Below are positions 1 through 8,922 of a DNA stretch of 64,000 nt, piece by piece. Under the pieces are notes generated by a model. It saw only the letters and a list, made by a program, of their open reading frames with translations, made no database searches and was not told the DNA's origin. The DNA comes from Wenxinia marina DSM 24838 (GTDB lineage Bacteria > Pseudomonadota > Alphaproteobacteria > Rhodobacterales > Rhodobacteraceae), in assembly GCF_000379485.1 (NCBI RefSeq), contig NZ_KB902314.1:62001-126000 (forward strand). Direction: 5' to 3'. Positions within the stretch are counted from its first letter, which is position 1, and each line of letters begins with the position of its first letter. Made by a program: the position numbers and the translations under genes.

Positions 1-725
1 AGATCCCGATCGCCAAGAACAAGCGCGGCGAGGCGCCGTTCTCGGTCGACGCGAACCTGCTGCACACCTCGTCCGAGGGCCGCGTGCTGGAGGACCCGGC
101 TGAGGAGGCGCCCGACTACGTGATGCAGCGCGTCACGCCGGTGGAGCAGGCGCCCGATGCGCCCGAGTTCATCGAGATCGGATTCGAGCAGGGTGACGCG
201 GTGTCCATTGACGGCGAGCGTCTGTCGCCCGCGACGATCCTGACGCGTCTGAACGAACTCGGCGGCAAGCACGGGATCGGCGTCCTCGACCTGGTCGAGA
301 ACCGCTTCGTCGGCATGAAGTCCCGCGGCGTCTACGAGACGCCCGGCGGCACGATCCTCTTGGAGGCGCACCGGGGGATCGAGCAGATCACGCTCGATTC
401 CGGCTCCGGGCACCTCAAGGACTCGCTGATGCCGCGCTATGCCGAGCTGATCTACAACGGCTTCTGGTTCTCGCCCGAGCGCGAGATGCTGCAGGCTCTG
501 ATCGACAAGAGCCAGGAGCACGTGACCGGCACCGTCCGGCTGAAGCTCTACAAGGGCGTCGCCCGCACCGTCGCCCGCTGGTCCGACCACTCGCTCTACT
601 CCGAGGCGCACGTGACCTTCGAGGACGACGCCGGCGCCTACGACCAGAAGGACGCCGCCGGCTTCATCCGCCTGAACGCCCTGCGGCTGAAGCTGCTGGC
701 GACGCGGGCGCGCCGGCTGAAGTGA
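1..725 (+). CDS. argG: Argininosuccinate synthase, C-terminal part (5' end outside window)
   Basis: This is the C-terminal 240 or so residues of argininosuccinate synthase, which joins citrulline and aspartate using ATP in cytosolic arginine synthesis. The frame is open from base 3 and stops with TGA at 723-725. Family-typical stretches are visible: [11 protein letters not shown] near the edge, the [24 protein letters not shown] segment, and [24 protein letters not shown]. The N-terminal ATP-binding half lies off the window. The next gene starts 46 bases downstream on the same strand with its own ribosome site, so no coupling is evident. Confidence 0.96.
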   Translation, partial: IPIAKNKRGEAPFSVDANLLHTSSEGRVLEDPAEEAPDYVMQRVTPVEQAPDAPEFIEIGFEQGDAVSIDGERLSPATILTRLNELGGKHGIGVLDLVENRFVGMKSRGVYETPGGTILLEAHRGIEQITLDSGSGHLKDSLMPRYAELIYNGFWFSPEREMLQALIDKSQEHVTGTVRLKLYKGVARTVARWSDHSLYSEAHVTFEDDAGAYDQKDAAGFIRLNALRLKLLATRARRLK

Positions 726-771
726 ACCCCGCGCCGGCCGTCCGCGTTTCCGAGCGAAACGGAGGACGCGG

Positions 772-1185
772 ATGGCCGAGCTGCAGGACTTCATCGACGC
801 GCAGGACAAGGTCTGGCCCGAGGTCGAGGCCGAGCTGCGGTCGGGGCGCAAGACCAGCCACTGGATCTGGTACGTCTTTCCCCAGTTGGACTCGCTCGGC
901 CGCTCGCCGATGGCGCAGCATTACGGGTTGTCGGGGCTGGACGAGGCGCGGAACTACCTCGCCCATCCCCTCCTGCGGGCGCGGCTGGAGCAGGCGGCGC
1001 AGCTGTTGCTGGACAGCGAGGTCGGCGATCCCGTCGCCATTCTGGGCGAGACGGATGCGATGAAGGTGCGCTCGTCGATGACCCTGTTCGAGGCGGTGGA
1101 GGATGCGCCGCCGGTCTTCTCGCAGGTGCTGGACAGGCTCTATTCCAGCGAAAGATGCCCGCATACGCGCAAGGCCATCGGCTGA
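772..1185 (+). CDS. DUF1810 family protein
   Basis: A 137-residue soluble protein. The segment HWIWYVFPQLDSLGRSPMAQHYG followed by a helix-rich region with ILGETDAMKVRSSMTLFE matches the DUF1810 family, which has no established biochemical role. Length is slightly short of the usual 140-150 residues. The ATG is preceded by GGAGG at 760-764, a strong ribosome site. It follows argG on the same strand and ends 7 bases before the convergent sulfotransferase-like gene. The family assignment rests on motif recognition; function is unknown. Confidence 0.85.
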   Translation: MAELQDFIDAQDKVWPEVEAELRSGRKTSHWIWYVFPQLDSLGRSPMAQHYGLSGLDEARNYLAHPLLRARLEQAAQLLLDSEVGDPVAILGETDAMKVRSSMTLFEAVEDAPPVFSQVLDRLYSSERCPHTRKAIG

Positions 1186-1192
1186 TGCACCC

Positions 1193-1912
1193 TCACGGGC
1201 ACAGCGCGTGCGACCGCATCGCCTCGTAGAACGGCAGCGCCTCCTCCACCAGCCGCGCGTCCCCTCCGTCGAGCGTCGGGAGGGGGCCCTCTGCGCCGGA
1301 GAACCCGGTGGAGAGGTGGACGGCGCCGTACCAGTGCGACGCCCAGACGCCGTCCCACGGCTTCGGCCCCGCCGCCCAGGACAGCATCGCCGGGTCGTCG
1401 GTCAGGCCGATCTCGGCGCACAGGCGCCGCAGCATGCCTTCCGGATCGGCGCGGATGTCGGCGCTGTCCAGCACCGGCCCGGGAAACCGCTCAAACAGGG
1501 CGGCGTGGCGGGCATAGCCGATGTCGTCCAGCGTCGGGCGCTCTCGCTTCGCCGCATAGCTGGCGACGACGCGGGCGGGGTGGCGGATCAGGTGGACGTT
1601 CGTGCAGGCCGCAGTCCAGTCGAGGGGGAAGCCGGGCAGCATGTGCTGCGCCATGTGCTTCATGTAGAGATGGGGCTTTTTGCCCGGAACAGGGTCTGAT
1701 CCGCATTGCCGGGCGACGATCGCGGGGTCGGTCGGCTGCGCTGCCAGCACCTCTTCCCGCATCGGATGATCGAGGCCCGTGGCGGCGAGGTAGGCCGCGT
1801 AGAACGGCTCGTCCAGCACCGCGAAGTCCGCCCGGTTGCCGAAGGCGTACAGCATCGCCGTCGACAGGTTCCGTGGCCCGGACCAGCAGGCGATCCTCAC
1901 CGCCGACCCCAC
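1193..1912 (-). CDS. Sulfotransferase-family protein
   Basis: A 239-residue protein resembling small cytosolic sulfotransferases, which move a sulfuryl group from PAPS to an acceptor. Residues 10-20 ([11 protein letters not shown]) fit the 5'-phosphosulfate-binding loop, although the usual lysine is an arginine here; [13 protein letters not shown] is a typical 3'-phosphate region. The substrate cannot be told. It is last in a three-gene leftward operon: its start overlaps the end of the small membrane protein gene, which itself overlaps the class IV aminotransferase. In plants I recall the same two domains (sulfotransferase-like plus aminotransferase) fused in one protein, so a linked function is plausible. 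Confidence 0.8.
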   Translation of the reverse strand: MGSAVRIACWSGPRNLSTAMLYAFGNRADFAVLDEPFYAAYLAATGLDHPMREEVLAAQPTDPAIVARQCGSDPVPGKKPHLYMKHMAQHMLPGFPLDWTAACTNVHLIRHPARVVASYAAKRERPTLDDIGYARHAALFERFPGPVLDSADIRADPEGMLRRLCAEIGLTDDPAMLSWAAGPKPWDGVWASHWYGAVHLSTGFSGAEGPLPTLDGGDARLVEEALPFYEAMRSHALCP

Positions 1913-2118
1913 AGCGTTTCACCCGGCGCCGCCCGCGCATAGGCCGCGGCGACGGCGCGCGCCGCCGCGATCAGGGCGAAGATCGCGGCCACGCAGACGG
2001 CGACCCGCACCGGCCACAGCTCCACCGCGCGAACGGCCCACCCCGCGGCAAGCAGGATCGTCAGCACCATCACCAGCAACGCCACCCGCGCCCTGCCCCG
2101 ACGCTCGCCGTCGTTCAT
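1897..2118 (-). CDS. Small two-helix membrane protein
   Basis: A 73-residue protein with two hydrophobic segments, about residues 11-30 and 34-60, separated by a short loop with charged residues. No family recognised. Its ATG shares an ATGA overlap with the stop of the upstream aminotransferase (2115-2118) and its stop lies inside the start of the sulfotransferase gene, so translation of the three is probably coupled. The overlaps on both sides are the main evidence that it is a real gene rather than a shadow. Confidence 0.6.
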   Translation of the reverse strand: MNDGERRGRARVALLVMVLTILLAAGWAVRAVELWPVRVAVCVAAIFALIAAARAVAAAYARAAPGETLWGRR

Positions 2119-3014
2119 GCCGCGACCAGCGCCTTGTAGAGCTCCCGCAGCCTCTCGGTCATTGGCCCCAACTCGCCGGTGCCGATCCGTCGGCCGTCGA
2201 TCGACGCCACCGGCGTCTGGGCGCCGAAGGTGCCGGTGAGGAACGCCTCTTCGGCGGAGTAGGTCTCCACCAGCGAGAAGTTCTTCTCGAACACCGGGAT
2301 CCCGTTGGCCCGGCACAGGTCGATCACCTTGCCCCGCGTGATCCCGTTCATGCAGTAGTCCCCGGTCGAGGTCCAAACCTCGCCCTTGCGCACGATGAAG
2401 AAGTTGCAGGCATTGGTCGTGTTCACGAAGCCATGCACGTCCAGCATCAGCGCCTCATCCGCGCCCGCCTTTTCCGCCGCGATGCAGGCCAGCACGCAGT
2501 TCAGCTTGGAATGGGAGTTCAGCTTCGGATCCTGGCTCATCGGCAGGCCGCGGATGTGCGGGACCGTGGCGAGGCGGATCGGCCGCGGCAGGCGGGGGCG
2601 CGAGTATTCCATGATGATGACCATCGTCGGTCCGCGCCGGGACAGGGACGGATGCTGGAACGGCCGCGACTTCACGCCCCGCGTCACCATCAGGCGGGCG
2701 TGGGCGTCGGTCTCCATCCGGTTCGCCGCTCGCGTCTCCTCCAGCGCCGCGACGATCTGTTCGCGCGTCCGGGCGAGGTCGAGGTCGATCGCCGTCGCCG
2801 CCTCGAACAGCCGGTCCATGTGGTCGTCCAGGAACGCCCAGCGCCCGTCGTACAGGCGCAGGCCTTCCCAGACGCCGTCTCCCAGCATGAAGCCGCTGTC
2901 GAACACGCTGACGCTCGCCTCCGCGCGCGGGACGAGGCGGCCGTCCACCCAGACGAGGACTGTCTCGTTCCGGATGTCTTCCTCGGCCTGGTGGGTAGTG
3001 ACTGTGTCGATCAT
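2115..3014 (-). CDS. Class IV PLP-dependent aminotransferase (branched-chain or D-amino acid type)
   Basis: A 299-residue fold-type IV aminotransferase using pyridoxal phosphate. Visible family features are [20 protein letters not shown] near the N-terminus, a probable Schiff-base lysine around residue 164 in the [10 protein letters not shown] stretch, the glutamate-containing [20 protein letters not shown] segment, and [23 protein letters not shown]. Substrate specificity (branched-chain, D-alanine or aminodeoxychorismate-like) is not resolved by these motifs. It heads the operon with the small membrane protein and the sulfotransferase-like gene. The ATG at 3014 faces msrA across a 93-bp divergent gap. 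Confidence 0.88.
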   Translation of the reverse strand: MIDTVTTHQAEEDIRNETVLVWVDGRLVPRAEASVSVFDSGFMLGDGVWEGLRLYDGRWAFLDDHMDRLFEAATAIDLDLARTREQIVAALEETRAANRMETDAHARLMVTRGVKSRPFQHPSLSRRGPTMVIIMEYSRPRLPRPIRLATVPHIRGLPMSQDPKLNSHSKLNCVLACIAAEKAGADEALMLDVHGFVNTTNACNFFIVRKGEVWTSTGDYCMNGITRGKVIDLCRANGIPVFEKNFSLVETYSAEEAFLTGTFGAQTPVASIDGRRIGTGELGPMTERLRELYKALVAA

Positions 3015-3107
3015 GGCGCCGACGCTAGCGGCGCCTCAACACGGTGTGAAGGGTGGACCGTTCGCGCACCGGCGCTCGTATGTAGGGCAACAGATGGAGG
3101 ATACCGC

Positions 3108-3737
3108 ATGAGAACCCTGACCCTCGCCCTCGCCGTTTGCGTCGCGCCGCTCGCGGCACAGGCCGAGACGATCACCGTCGCCGGCGGCTGCTTCTGGTGC
3201 GTCGAGGCCGACTTCGAGAAGGTCGACGGCGTGTCGGAGGTGGTATCCGGCTTCACCGGCGGCACGGTGGAGAATCCGACCTACGAACAGGTGGTCCGTG
3301 GCGGCACCGGCCACTACGAGGCGGCCGAGATCGAGTACGACCCGGCCGAGGTCGATCTGCGGCAGCTGTACGACCTGTTCTTCCTGTCGATCGACCCGCT
3401 CGACGCGGGCGGGCAGTTCTGCGACCGCGGCGACAGCTACCGGACGGCGATCTTCGTCGAGACCGAAGAGCAGCGGCAGGCGGCCGAAGCGGCCAAGGCG
3501 GCGGCGCAGGAGCAGCTGGGCCAGGAGATCGTGACGCCGATCCTCGAGGCCGGGCCGTTCTACGCGGCGGACGAATACCACCAGGATTACTACCGCAGCG
3601 ACGACCGGATCGCGATCTCGAGCGTCGGCCTCGCGGTGCCGAAGTCGGTGGCCTACGAGCGCTACCGCGAGCGCTGCGGGCGGGACGCGCGGCTGGAGCA
3701 GCTGTGGGGCGACGCGACGCCGTTCGCGGATCATTGA
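3108..3737 (+). CDS. msrA: Peptide-methionine (S)-S-oxide reductase MsrA, exported form
   Basis: A 209-residue MsrA, which reduces methionine-S-sulfoxide in damaged proteins. The catalytic GCFWCVE motif is at residues 27-33 with Cys28 as the nucleophile; further cysteines lie in GGQFCDRG and near the C-terminus (RERCGRD) and could act as resolving residues. [12 protein letters not shown] and EYHQDYY are typical. Residues 1-19 form a signal peptide ending AQA, so the enzyme is probably periplasmic, unlike cytosolic MsrA. The ATG at 3108 was chosen because GGAGG lies at 3096-3100. It stands alone, divergent from the aminotransferase operon. Confidence 0.94.
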   Translation: MRTLTLALAVCVAPLAAQAETITVAGGCFWCVEADFEKVDGVSEVVSGFTGGTVENPTYEQVVRGGTGHYEAAEIEYDPAEVDLRQLYDLFFLSIDPLDAGGQFCDRGDSYRTAIFVETEEQRQAAEAAKAAAQEQLGQEIVTPILEAGPFYAADEYHQDYYRSDDRIAISSVGLAVPKSVAYERYRERCGRDARLEQLWGDATPFADH

Positions 3738-3762
3738 GGGGCGGGCGGCGCGTTTGCCGCGC

Positions 3763-3844
3763 GAGGCCCCGGCTCAGGGCCGGGGCGGGTGGCCTCGTAG
3801 GAGCGGCGCGTCCGAGGGAGCCCGTCCCGGGCCTGACCCGGGAC
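3763..3844. repeat. Pair of palindromic intergenic repeats (type A then type B)
   Basis: Two different GC-rich palindromes sit in the gap after msrA. Type A (3763-3789) has arms CCCCGGC and GCCGGGG around TCAGG, led by GAGG. Type B (3824-3844) reads GTCCCGGG, CCTGA, CCCGGGAC. Copies of A recur at 11565-11645 and 37004-37130, and of B at 37058-37078. All are intergenic and can form hairpins. They look like dispersed REP-type elements and may also serve as terminators between msrA and the convergent kinase gene. Confidence 0.8.
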
Positions 3845-3893
3845 TCCGCGCGGCCGGGGCAAGAACGCCCGACCGATTGGTGTCCCGAATCCC

Positions 3894-4772
3894 CTACGTC
3901 CCCCGCTCCTTCCGGAATGCCAGCACCTCTGCCAGGTCCGGTATCACGTCCGCCGTCCCTTTCCTCGTCACCATCAGCGCGCCAGCATGGCTCGCCAGCC
4001 GCAGCGCCTCGTCCATCGCCATGCCGCGGTCGAGCGAGGCGAGCAGATAGCCGGTGAACGTATCGCCGGCGCCCGTCGTGTCGACCGGCTCCACTTTCAC
4101 GGGCGCGAATCGTTCCGTCCGTGCGCCGTGATGCCACTCGCTCCCGTCGCCCCCCAGCGTCACGATCACGTCGGCGACGCCGAGCTCACCGAGCGCCCGG
4201 CCCGTCGCCTCGGCCAGCTGCGCGGCCTCCACCGCGTTCAGGACGAGGAGATCCAGGGACGGCAACAGCGGCGTCACGGCTTCCGCCTCGAACGGCGCGG
4301 CGGCGTGCGCGACCTTCAGGCCCATCGCCTTTGCCAGCTTCGCCGCCTCGGCGAGGCCGTTGGTCTCGTTCTGGCAGACGAACCAGTCGCCCGTCGCCGC
4401 CCCGCTCAGCGCCTCTTCCACCAGCGCCGCCGGGATCGCCCTGTTGGCGCCGGGATGCAGGACGATGGCGTTCTCTCCATCGTCGTCGACCAGGATGATC
4501 GCCTGCCCGGTATCCTCGTCCAGAACCCGGACGAAGCGGGTATCGACGCCCCACTCCGTCAGCTGCTCGACAGCCCATCGCCCGTCCGCGCCGACGGCGC
4601 CGACATGGACCGCATGTGCCCCGGCACGGGCCGCGGCGACGGACATGTTCGCGCCTTTTCCACCGAGATAGAGACTGCGCCCGCGCGAGGCGAGGGTCTC
4701 GCCGGGCGCCGGAATGCGCGGGACGGCGAAGACGATGTCGGCGTTGATCGAGCCGAGGTTCCAGACCGCCAT
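3894..4772 (-). CDS. PfkB-family carbohydrate kinase, ribokinase-like
   Basis: A 292-residue PfkB-family kinase that phosphorylates a sugar or nucleoside with ATP. The N-terminal signature GGKGANMSVAAARAGA and the C-terminal DTTGAGDTFTGYLLASL, carrying the catalytic aspartate and anion hole, are intact. The overall pattern (GSINADIVFAVPRIPAPGET at the start) is ribokinase-like, but a specific sugar cannot be assigned because no ribose transporter or regulator is nearby. Its ATG overlaps the stop of malic enzyme by one base (TGATG), so the two are probably translationally coupled. Confidence 0.85.
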   Translation of the reverse strand: MAVWNLGSINADIVFAVPRIPAPGETLASRGRSLYLGGKGANMSVAAARAGAHAVHVGAVGADGRWAVEQLTEWGVDTRFVRVLDEDTGQAIILVDDDGENAIVLHPGANRAIPAALVEEALSGAATGDWFVCQNETNGLAEAAKLAKAMGLKVAHAAAPFEAEAVTPLLPSLDLLVLNAVEAAQLAEATGRALGELGVADVIVTLGGDGSEWHHGARTERFAPVKVEPVDTTGAGDTFTGYLLASLDRGMAMDEALRLASHAGALMVTRKGTADVIPDLAEVLAFRKERGT

Positions 4773-7027
4773 CAGTTGATCTCGCAGGCCGCCATGACGG
4801 CCATGTTGAGGATGTCGCTCGCCGTCGAGACGGTGGAGCAGATCTGGATCGGCCGGTCGATGCCGGTGAGGATCGGTCCGATCACCGTCGCGCCCGCCAT
4901 CTCCTGCATCAGCTTGGTGCTGATCGAGGCGGAGTGCCGCGCCGGCACGACGAGGACGTTGGCCGGCCCGGTCAGGCGCGAGAACGGATAGGCCTCCGCC
5001 GCCTTGGGGTTCAGCGCGACGTCCACGGTCATCTCGCCCTCGTACTCGAAATCGACGCCGCGCCCGTCCAGGACGACGGGCGCGCGGTGCATCTTCTCGG
5101 ACCGCTCGCTGACCGGGTAGCCGAAGGTCGAGAAGGACAGGAACGCGACCCGCGGCGTGAGGCCGAGATGCCGGGCGACGGCCGCGCCCCGCTCGGCGAT
5201 GTCGGCCAGGTCCTCCTCGTCGGGCCATTCGTGCACCAGCGTGTCCGCGATCAGGACGATCCGGCCGCGATGCATGACGACCGACACGCCGACGGCGCCG
5301 TCATGCGGGCCGGCGTCGAAGACGTGGTTGATCAGCTCCAGCGCGTGCGCGCTCTTGCGCGTGGCGCCGGTGACCATGCCGTCGGCGTGCCCGTGCGCCA
5401 GCATCAGCGCGGCAAAGACGTGGCGGTCGCGGGCGGCGAGGCGGTGGACGTCCTGCTGGTCCACGCCCTTGCGCTGCAGGCGCTCGTACAGGAACGACTT
5501 GTAGGTCTCCAGATGCTCGGTGTTGGCCGCGTTCACCACCCGCAGCTCGCGCACGGCGTCGGCCAGGCCCTCGGCCTCGAGCTTCTGCTTCACGTCGGCC
5601 TCGCGGCCCACCACCAGCGCCCGGCCGAAGCCGCCGCGCTGGTACATGACCGCGGCGCGCAGGACGCGCGGATCGTCGCCCTCGGCGAAGACGATGGTCG
5701 CCTGCGCCGCGCGGGCGCGGGCGTGGATTCCGCGCAGGATCGACGCGGTCGGGTCCATCCGCGCGCGCAGGCTCGCCTCGTAGCCTTCCATGTCGACGAT
5801 GGGCCGGCGCGCCGCGCCGGTGGCCATCCCCGCCTTCGCAACGGCGGGCGGGATGCGGTGGATGAGGCGCGGATCGAACGGGGTCGGGATGATGTAGTCG
5901 CGGCCGAAGGACAGCTTGCGCCCGTAGGCCAGCGCCACCTCGTCCGGCACCTCCTCGCGCGCCAGCAGGGCCAGCGCCCGGGCGCAGGCAATCTTCATCT
6001 CGTCGTTGATCGCCCGGGCGTGGATGTCGAGCGCGCCGCGGAACAGGTAAAGAAAGCCGAGGACGTTGTTCACCTGGTTGGGGTAGTCGCTGCGCCCGGT
6101 GGCGACGATGGCGTCGACGCGGACGGCATGCGCGTCCTCCGGCGTAATCTCCGGATCGGGATTGGCCATCGCGAAGATGACCGGGTTGTCGGCCATGCTC
6201 GCCACCATCTCGGGCGTCACGGCGCCCTTGGCCGAGACGCCCAGGAACACGTCGGCCCCCTTCATCGCCTCTTCCAGAGTGCGCAGGTCGGTCGCGGCGG
6301 CGTGCGCCGACTTCCACTGGTTCATCCCCTCGGTCCGGCCCTGGTAGATGACGCCCTTGGTGTCGCACATGATGCAGTTGTCGTGACTCGCCCCCATCGA
6401 CTTCAGCAGCTCCAGGCAGGCGATTCCCGCCGCGCCGGCGCCGTTGAGGACGATGCGCACGTCCTCGATTTTCTTGCCGCTGAGGTGCAGCGCGTTGATC
6501 AGCCCGGCGGCGCAGATCACGGCGGTGCCGTGCTGGTCGTCGTGGAAGACCGGGATGTCCATCTCTTCCTTGAGGCGCTGCTCGATGATGAAGCATTCGG
6601 GGGCCTTGATGTCCTCGAGGTTGATGCCCCCGAAGGTCGGCCCCATCAGCCGCACCGCGTTGCAGAAGGCGTCCGGGTCCTCGGTGTCCAGCTCGATGTC
6701 GATGGAGTTCACGTCGGCGAAGCGCTTGAACAGCACCGACTTGCCTTCCATCACCGGCTTGGACCCCAGTGCGCCGAGATTGCCGAGGCCGAGGACGGCG
6801 GTCCCGTTCGAGATGACGGCGACGAGGTTGCCCTTGTTGGTGTAGTCGTAGGCGGTCTCGGGTCGGGCGGCGATCTCCTCGCAAGGGATCGCGACGCCGG
6901 GCGAATAGGCGAGCGACAGGTCGCGCTGCGTCGCCATCGGGACGGTGGCCTGCACCTCCCACTTGCCGGGCGTCGGGCGCATGTGGAACTGCAGCGCGTC
7001 CTCGCGCGTGAAGCGGGGCTTGGCCAT
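4772..7027 (-). CDS. maeB: NADP-dependent malic enzyme with C-terminal phosphotransacetylase-like domain
   Basis: A 751-residue MaeB-type malic enzyme that decarboxylates malate to pyruvate with NADP+. The N-terminal 430 residues hold the malic and NAD(P)-binding domains (YSPGVAIPCEEIA, then DDQHGTAVICAAGLINAL and VLNGAGAAGIACLELL). The remaining 320 residues resemble phosphate acetyltransferase, a region thought to be regulatory in this class. Length fits the family (about 750-760). The gene is first in a two-gene leftward unit with the kinase; a small CCCGGA/TCCGGG hairpin at 7041-7056 lies between it and marR. Confidence 0.95.
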   Translation of the reverse strand: MAKPRFTREDALQFHMRPTPGKWEVQATVPMATQRDLSLAYSPGVAIPCEEIAARPETAYDYTNKGNLVAVISNGTAVLGLGNLGALGSKPVMEGKSVLFKRFADVNSIDIELDTEDPDAFCNAVRLMGPTFGGINLEDIKAPECFIIEQRLKEEMDIPVFHDDQHGTAVICAAGLINALHLSGKKIEDVRIVLNGAGAAGIACLELLKSMGASHDNCIMCDTKGVIYQGRTEGMNQWKSAHAAATDLRTLEEAMKGADVFLGVSAKGAVTPEMVASMADNPVIFAMANPDPEITPEDAHAVRVDAIVATGRSDYPNQVNNVLGFLYLFRGALDIHARAINDEMKIACARALALLAREEVPDEVALAYGRKLSFGRDYIIPTPFDPRLIHRIPPAVAKAGMATGAARRPIVDMEGYEASLRARMDPTASILRGIHARARAAQATIVFAEGDDPRVLRAAVMYQRGGFGRALVVGREADVKQKLEAEGLADAVRELRVVNAANTEHLETYKSFLYERLQRKGVDQQDVHRLAARDRHVFAALMLAHGHADGMVTGATRKSAHALELINHVFDAGPHDGAVGVSVVMHRGRIVLIADTLVHEWPDEEDLADIAERGAAVARHLGLTPRVAFLSFSTFGYPVSERSEKMHRAPVVLDGRGVDFEYEGEMTVDVALNPKAAEAYPFSRLTGPANVLVVPARHSASISTKLMQEMAGATVIGPILTGIDRPIQICSTVSTASDILNMAVMAACEIN

Positions 7028-7099
7028 GTGGTCCTCCCTTCCCGGACTTTTCCGGGCCGAAGGACGGTTTAGCGAAGGATTGCGGCGCGGCGCAACGCC

Positions 7100-7546
7100 T
7101 TAGCCGAGGTCGGCGAGGCTCCGCGCCATCGCCTGCGGGTCGCCCGGCAACTCGGCGTCGAGCCGCGCATGCTCCGCCTTCCAGAGCGGCACCGCCTGCG
7201 CGACCAGCGTCCGCCCCTCGTCCGTCAGCCGCGGCCGGCGCACCCGCGCGTCGGTCTCGTCCACCTCCATCGTCAGCAGGCCGCGCTTCGCCAGCGCTTT
7301 GGTCGCGGCGGTGAGCGTGGTGCTATCCATCGCCAGGAAATCGGCCAGCTCGCCCAGCCGTGGCCTCCACTCGCCGCACAGCGCCACCATCAGCGAGAAC
7401 TGGCCGTTGGTGATGCCGAGCGGCGCGAACAGCCGGTCGAACCGGCGGGCGAGGCGGCGCGCGGCGCGCTGGGTTGCGAGGCACAGGCAGCGGTCGCGGA
7501 TCTCGCGGACCGTCTCGATCGGGGGGGCGGGCACGGGCGTTGACAT
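7100..7546 (-). CDS. MarR-family transcriptional regulator
   Basis: A 148-residue winged-helix repressor-like protein. The core (ITNGQFSLMVALCGEWRPRLGELADFLAMDSTTLTAATKALAKRGLL, then DETDARVRRPRLTDEGR) is the MarR DNA-binding fold with the basic wing. It is transcribed away from an MFS transporter across an 82-bp gap, a layout common for MarR regulators controlling efflux or uptake genes and themselves. An imperfect 18-bp palindrome overlaps its start codon. Ligand unknown. Confidence 0.9.
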   Translation of the reverse strand: MSTPVPAPPIETVREIRDRCLCLATQRAARRLARRFDRLFAPLGITNGQFSLMVALCGEWRPRLGELADFLAMDSTTLTAATKALAKRGLLTMEVDETDARVRRPRLTDEGRTLVAQAVPLWKAEHARLDAELPGDPQAMARSLADLG

Positions 7547-7562
7547 ATCGATAGATTGATAT
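7545..7562. promoter_or_regulatory. Candidate MarR operator
   Basis: ATATCGAT AG ATTGATAT is an 18-bp inverted repeat with one mismatch per arm pair, in an otherwise GC-rich background. It overlaps the ATG of the marR-type gene and lies in the divergent gap with the MFS gene, as expected for an autoregulatory MarR site. Binding is inferred from position and symmetry only. Confidence 0.6.
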
Positions 7563-7628
7563 CAAACCAACTGCGACGGTGCAATCGAATCGCGGGCGCT
7601 GCGGCGACCCGTCGCAGGGAGCTACGAC

Positions 7629-8855
7629 ATGCGCGAGCCGGCTTACAGGTGGGTCGTCCTGACCGCAGGCGGTATCATGGGCTGCATCGCGATGGGCTCG
7701 CTGTTCTCGCTGCCCGTGCTGCTGACGCCGATGACCGAGGCGACGGGCTGGTCCCGCACCGGCATCTCGGCCGCGATGACGGTCGCGTTCCTCGCCATGG
7801 CCTTCACCTCCATCGTCTGGGGCGCGCTGTCCGACCGCTTCGGCGCACGACCCGTGGTCGCGGCCGGATCGCTGCTGTTCGGGGCGAGCCTGCTGGCCGC
7901 GTCGCAGGCGACAAGCCTGTGGCAGTTCCAGGCCGCTTTCGGGGCCGGCTGCGGCATCGCGGTCGGCGCCTTCTTCGCGCCCATGATGTCCACTGTCACG
8001 GGCTGGTTCACCACGCGCATCGGCCTCGCCGTGTCGCTGGTGTCGGCCGGGATCGGGCTCGCCCCGGTCACCATGTCGCCGCTGGTGGCGCGGCTGATCG
8101 AGCGGATGGACTGGCGGCAGGTGATCGTGACCCTGGCGATCATCCTCGTCGCGACGACGCTGCCGCTGGCGATGCTGCTGCGCCGCCCGCCGCCGCAGGG
8201 CGAGGTGGCGCCGCTCACCGGGACGGACGGCGCCGTGGCGCCGGTGCCGACGGCCGGCATGAACGTGCGACAGGCGCTGATGTCGCCGCAGTTCATCGTC
8301 ATCGTGCTGACCAACTTCCTGTGCTGCGCGACCCATGCCGGGCCGATCTTCCACACCGTCAGCTACCCCCAGCTGTGCGGCATCGCATTGGGCGCGGCGG
8401 TCACCATCTACTCGGTCGAGGGACTGGCCGGGATGGGCGGCCGCATCGGCTTCGGCGTCGCCGCCGACCGCTGGGGGGCGAAGCGCATCCTCGTCATCGG
8501 CCTTCTGGCGCAGGCCTGCGGCGCGCTCGCCTACTACTTCGTCCGCGACCTCTGGGCGTTCTACGTCGTCGCCGCCACCTTCGGCTTCATCTACGCAGGG
8601 ATCATGCCGCTCTACAACGTGCTGATCCGCGAGAGCTTCCCGATGCGGATGATGGGCACGATCATGGGCGGCACCGGCCTCGGCGGCGGCCTCGGGATGG
8701 CGATCGGGCCGGTGCTCGGCGGCTGGATCTTCGACCGGACGGGCAGCTACGGCGGCCTCTACCTCACCAGCTTCGCCCTCGGCCTCGGCGCGGTCCTCGT
8801 CGCGATGACCTTCCGGCCGTTCCCGAAGCCGGCTGCGGTGCCCGTTCCCGCCTGA
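7629..8855 (+). CDS. MFS transporter, monocarboxylate/oxalate-formate type
   Basis: A 408-residue major facilitator protein with about 12 hydrophobic helices. The loop 2-3 signature is GALSDRFGARPV, and a related loop (GFGVAADRWGAKRI) marks the second half. The MTEATGWSRTGISAAMT start and the overall pattern resemble the monocarboxylate/OxlT branch, suggesting an organic acid substrate, but this is weak. It is divergent from the marR-type gene and probably regulated by it. It ends 67 bases before mutS on the same strand. Confidence 0.85.
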   Translation: MREPAYRWVVLTAGGIMGCIAMGSLFSLPVLLTPMTEATGWSRTGISAAMTVAFLAMAFTSIVWGALSDRFGARPVVAAGSLLFGASLLAASQATSLWQFQAAFGAGCGIAVGAFFAPMMSTVTGWFTTRIGLAVSLVSAGIGLAPVTMSPLVARLIERMDWRQVIVTLAIILVATTLPLAMLLRRPPPQGEVAPLTGTDGAVAPVPTAGMNVRQALMSPQFIVIVLTNFLCCATHAGPIFHTVSYPQLCGIALGAAVTIYSVEGLAGMGGRIGFGVAADRWGAKRILVIGLLAQACGALAYYFVRDLWAFYVVAATFGFIYAGIMPLYNVLIRESFPMRMMGTIMGGTGLGGGLGMAIGPVLGGWIFDRTGSYGGLYLTSFALGLGAVLVAMTFRPFPKPAAVPVPA

Positions 8856-8922
8856 ACGCTCCCTTCCGTTCGGCGGCCCCAGACGGTAGCGTCCCCCCGC
8901 CACGTCCGAGGGGGTCAGAGAG

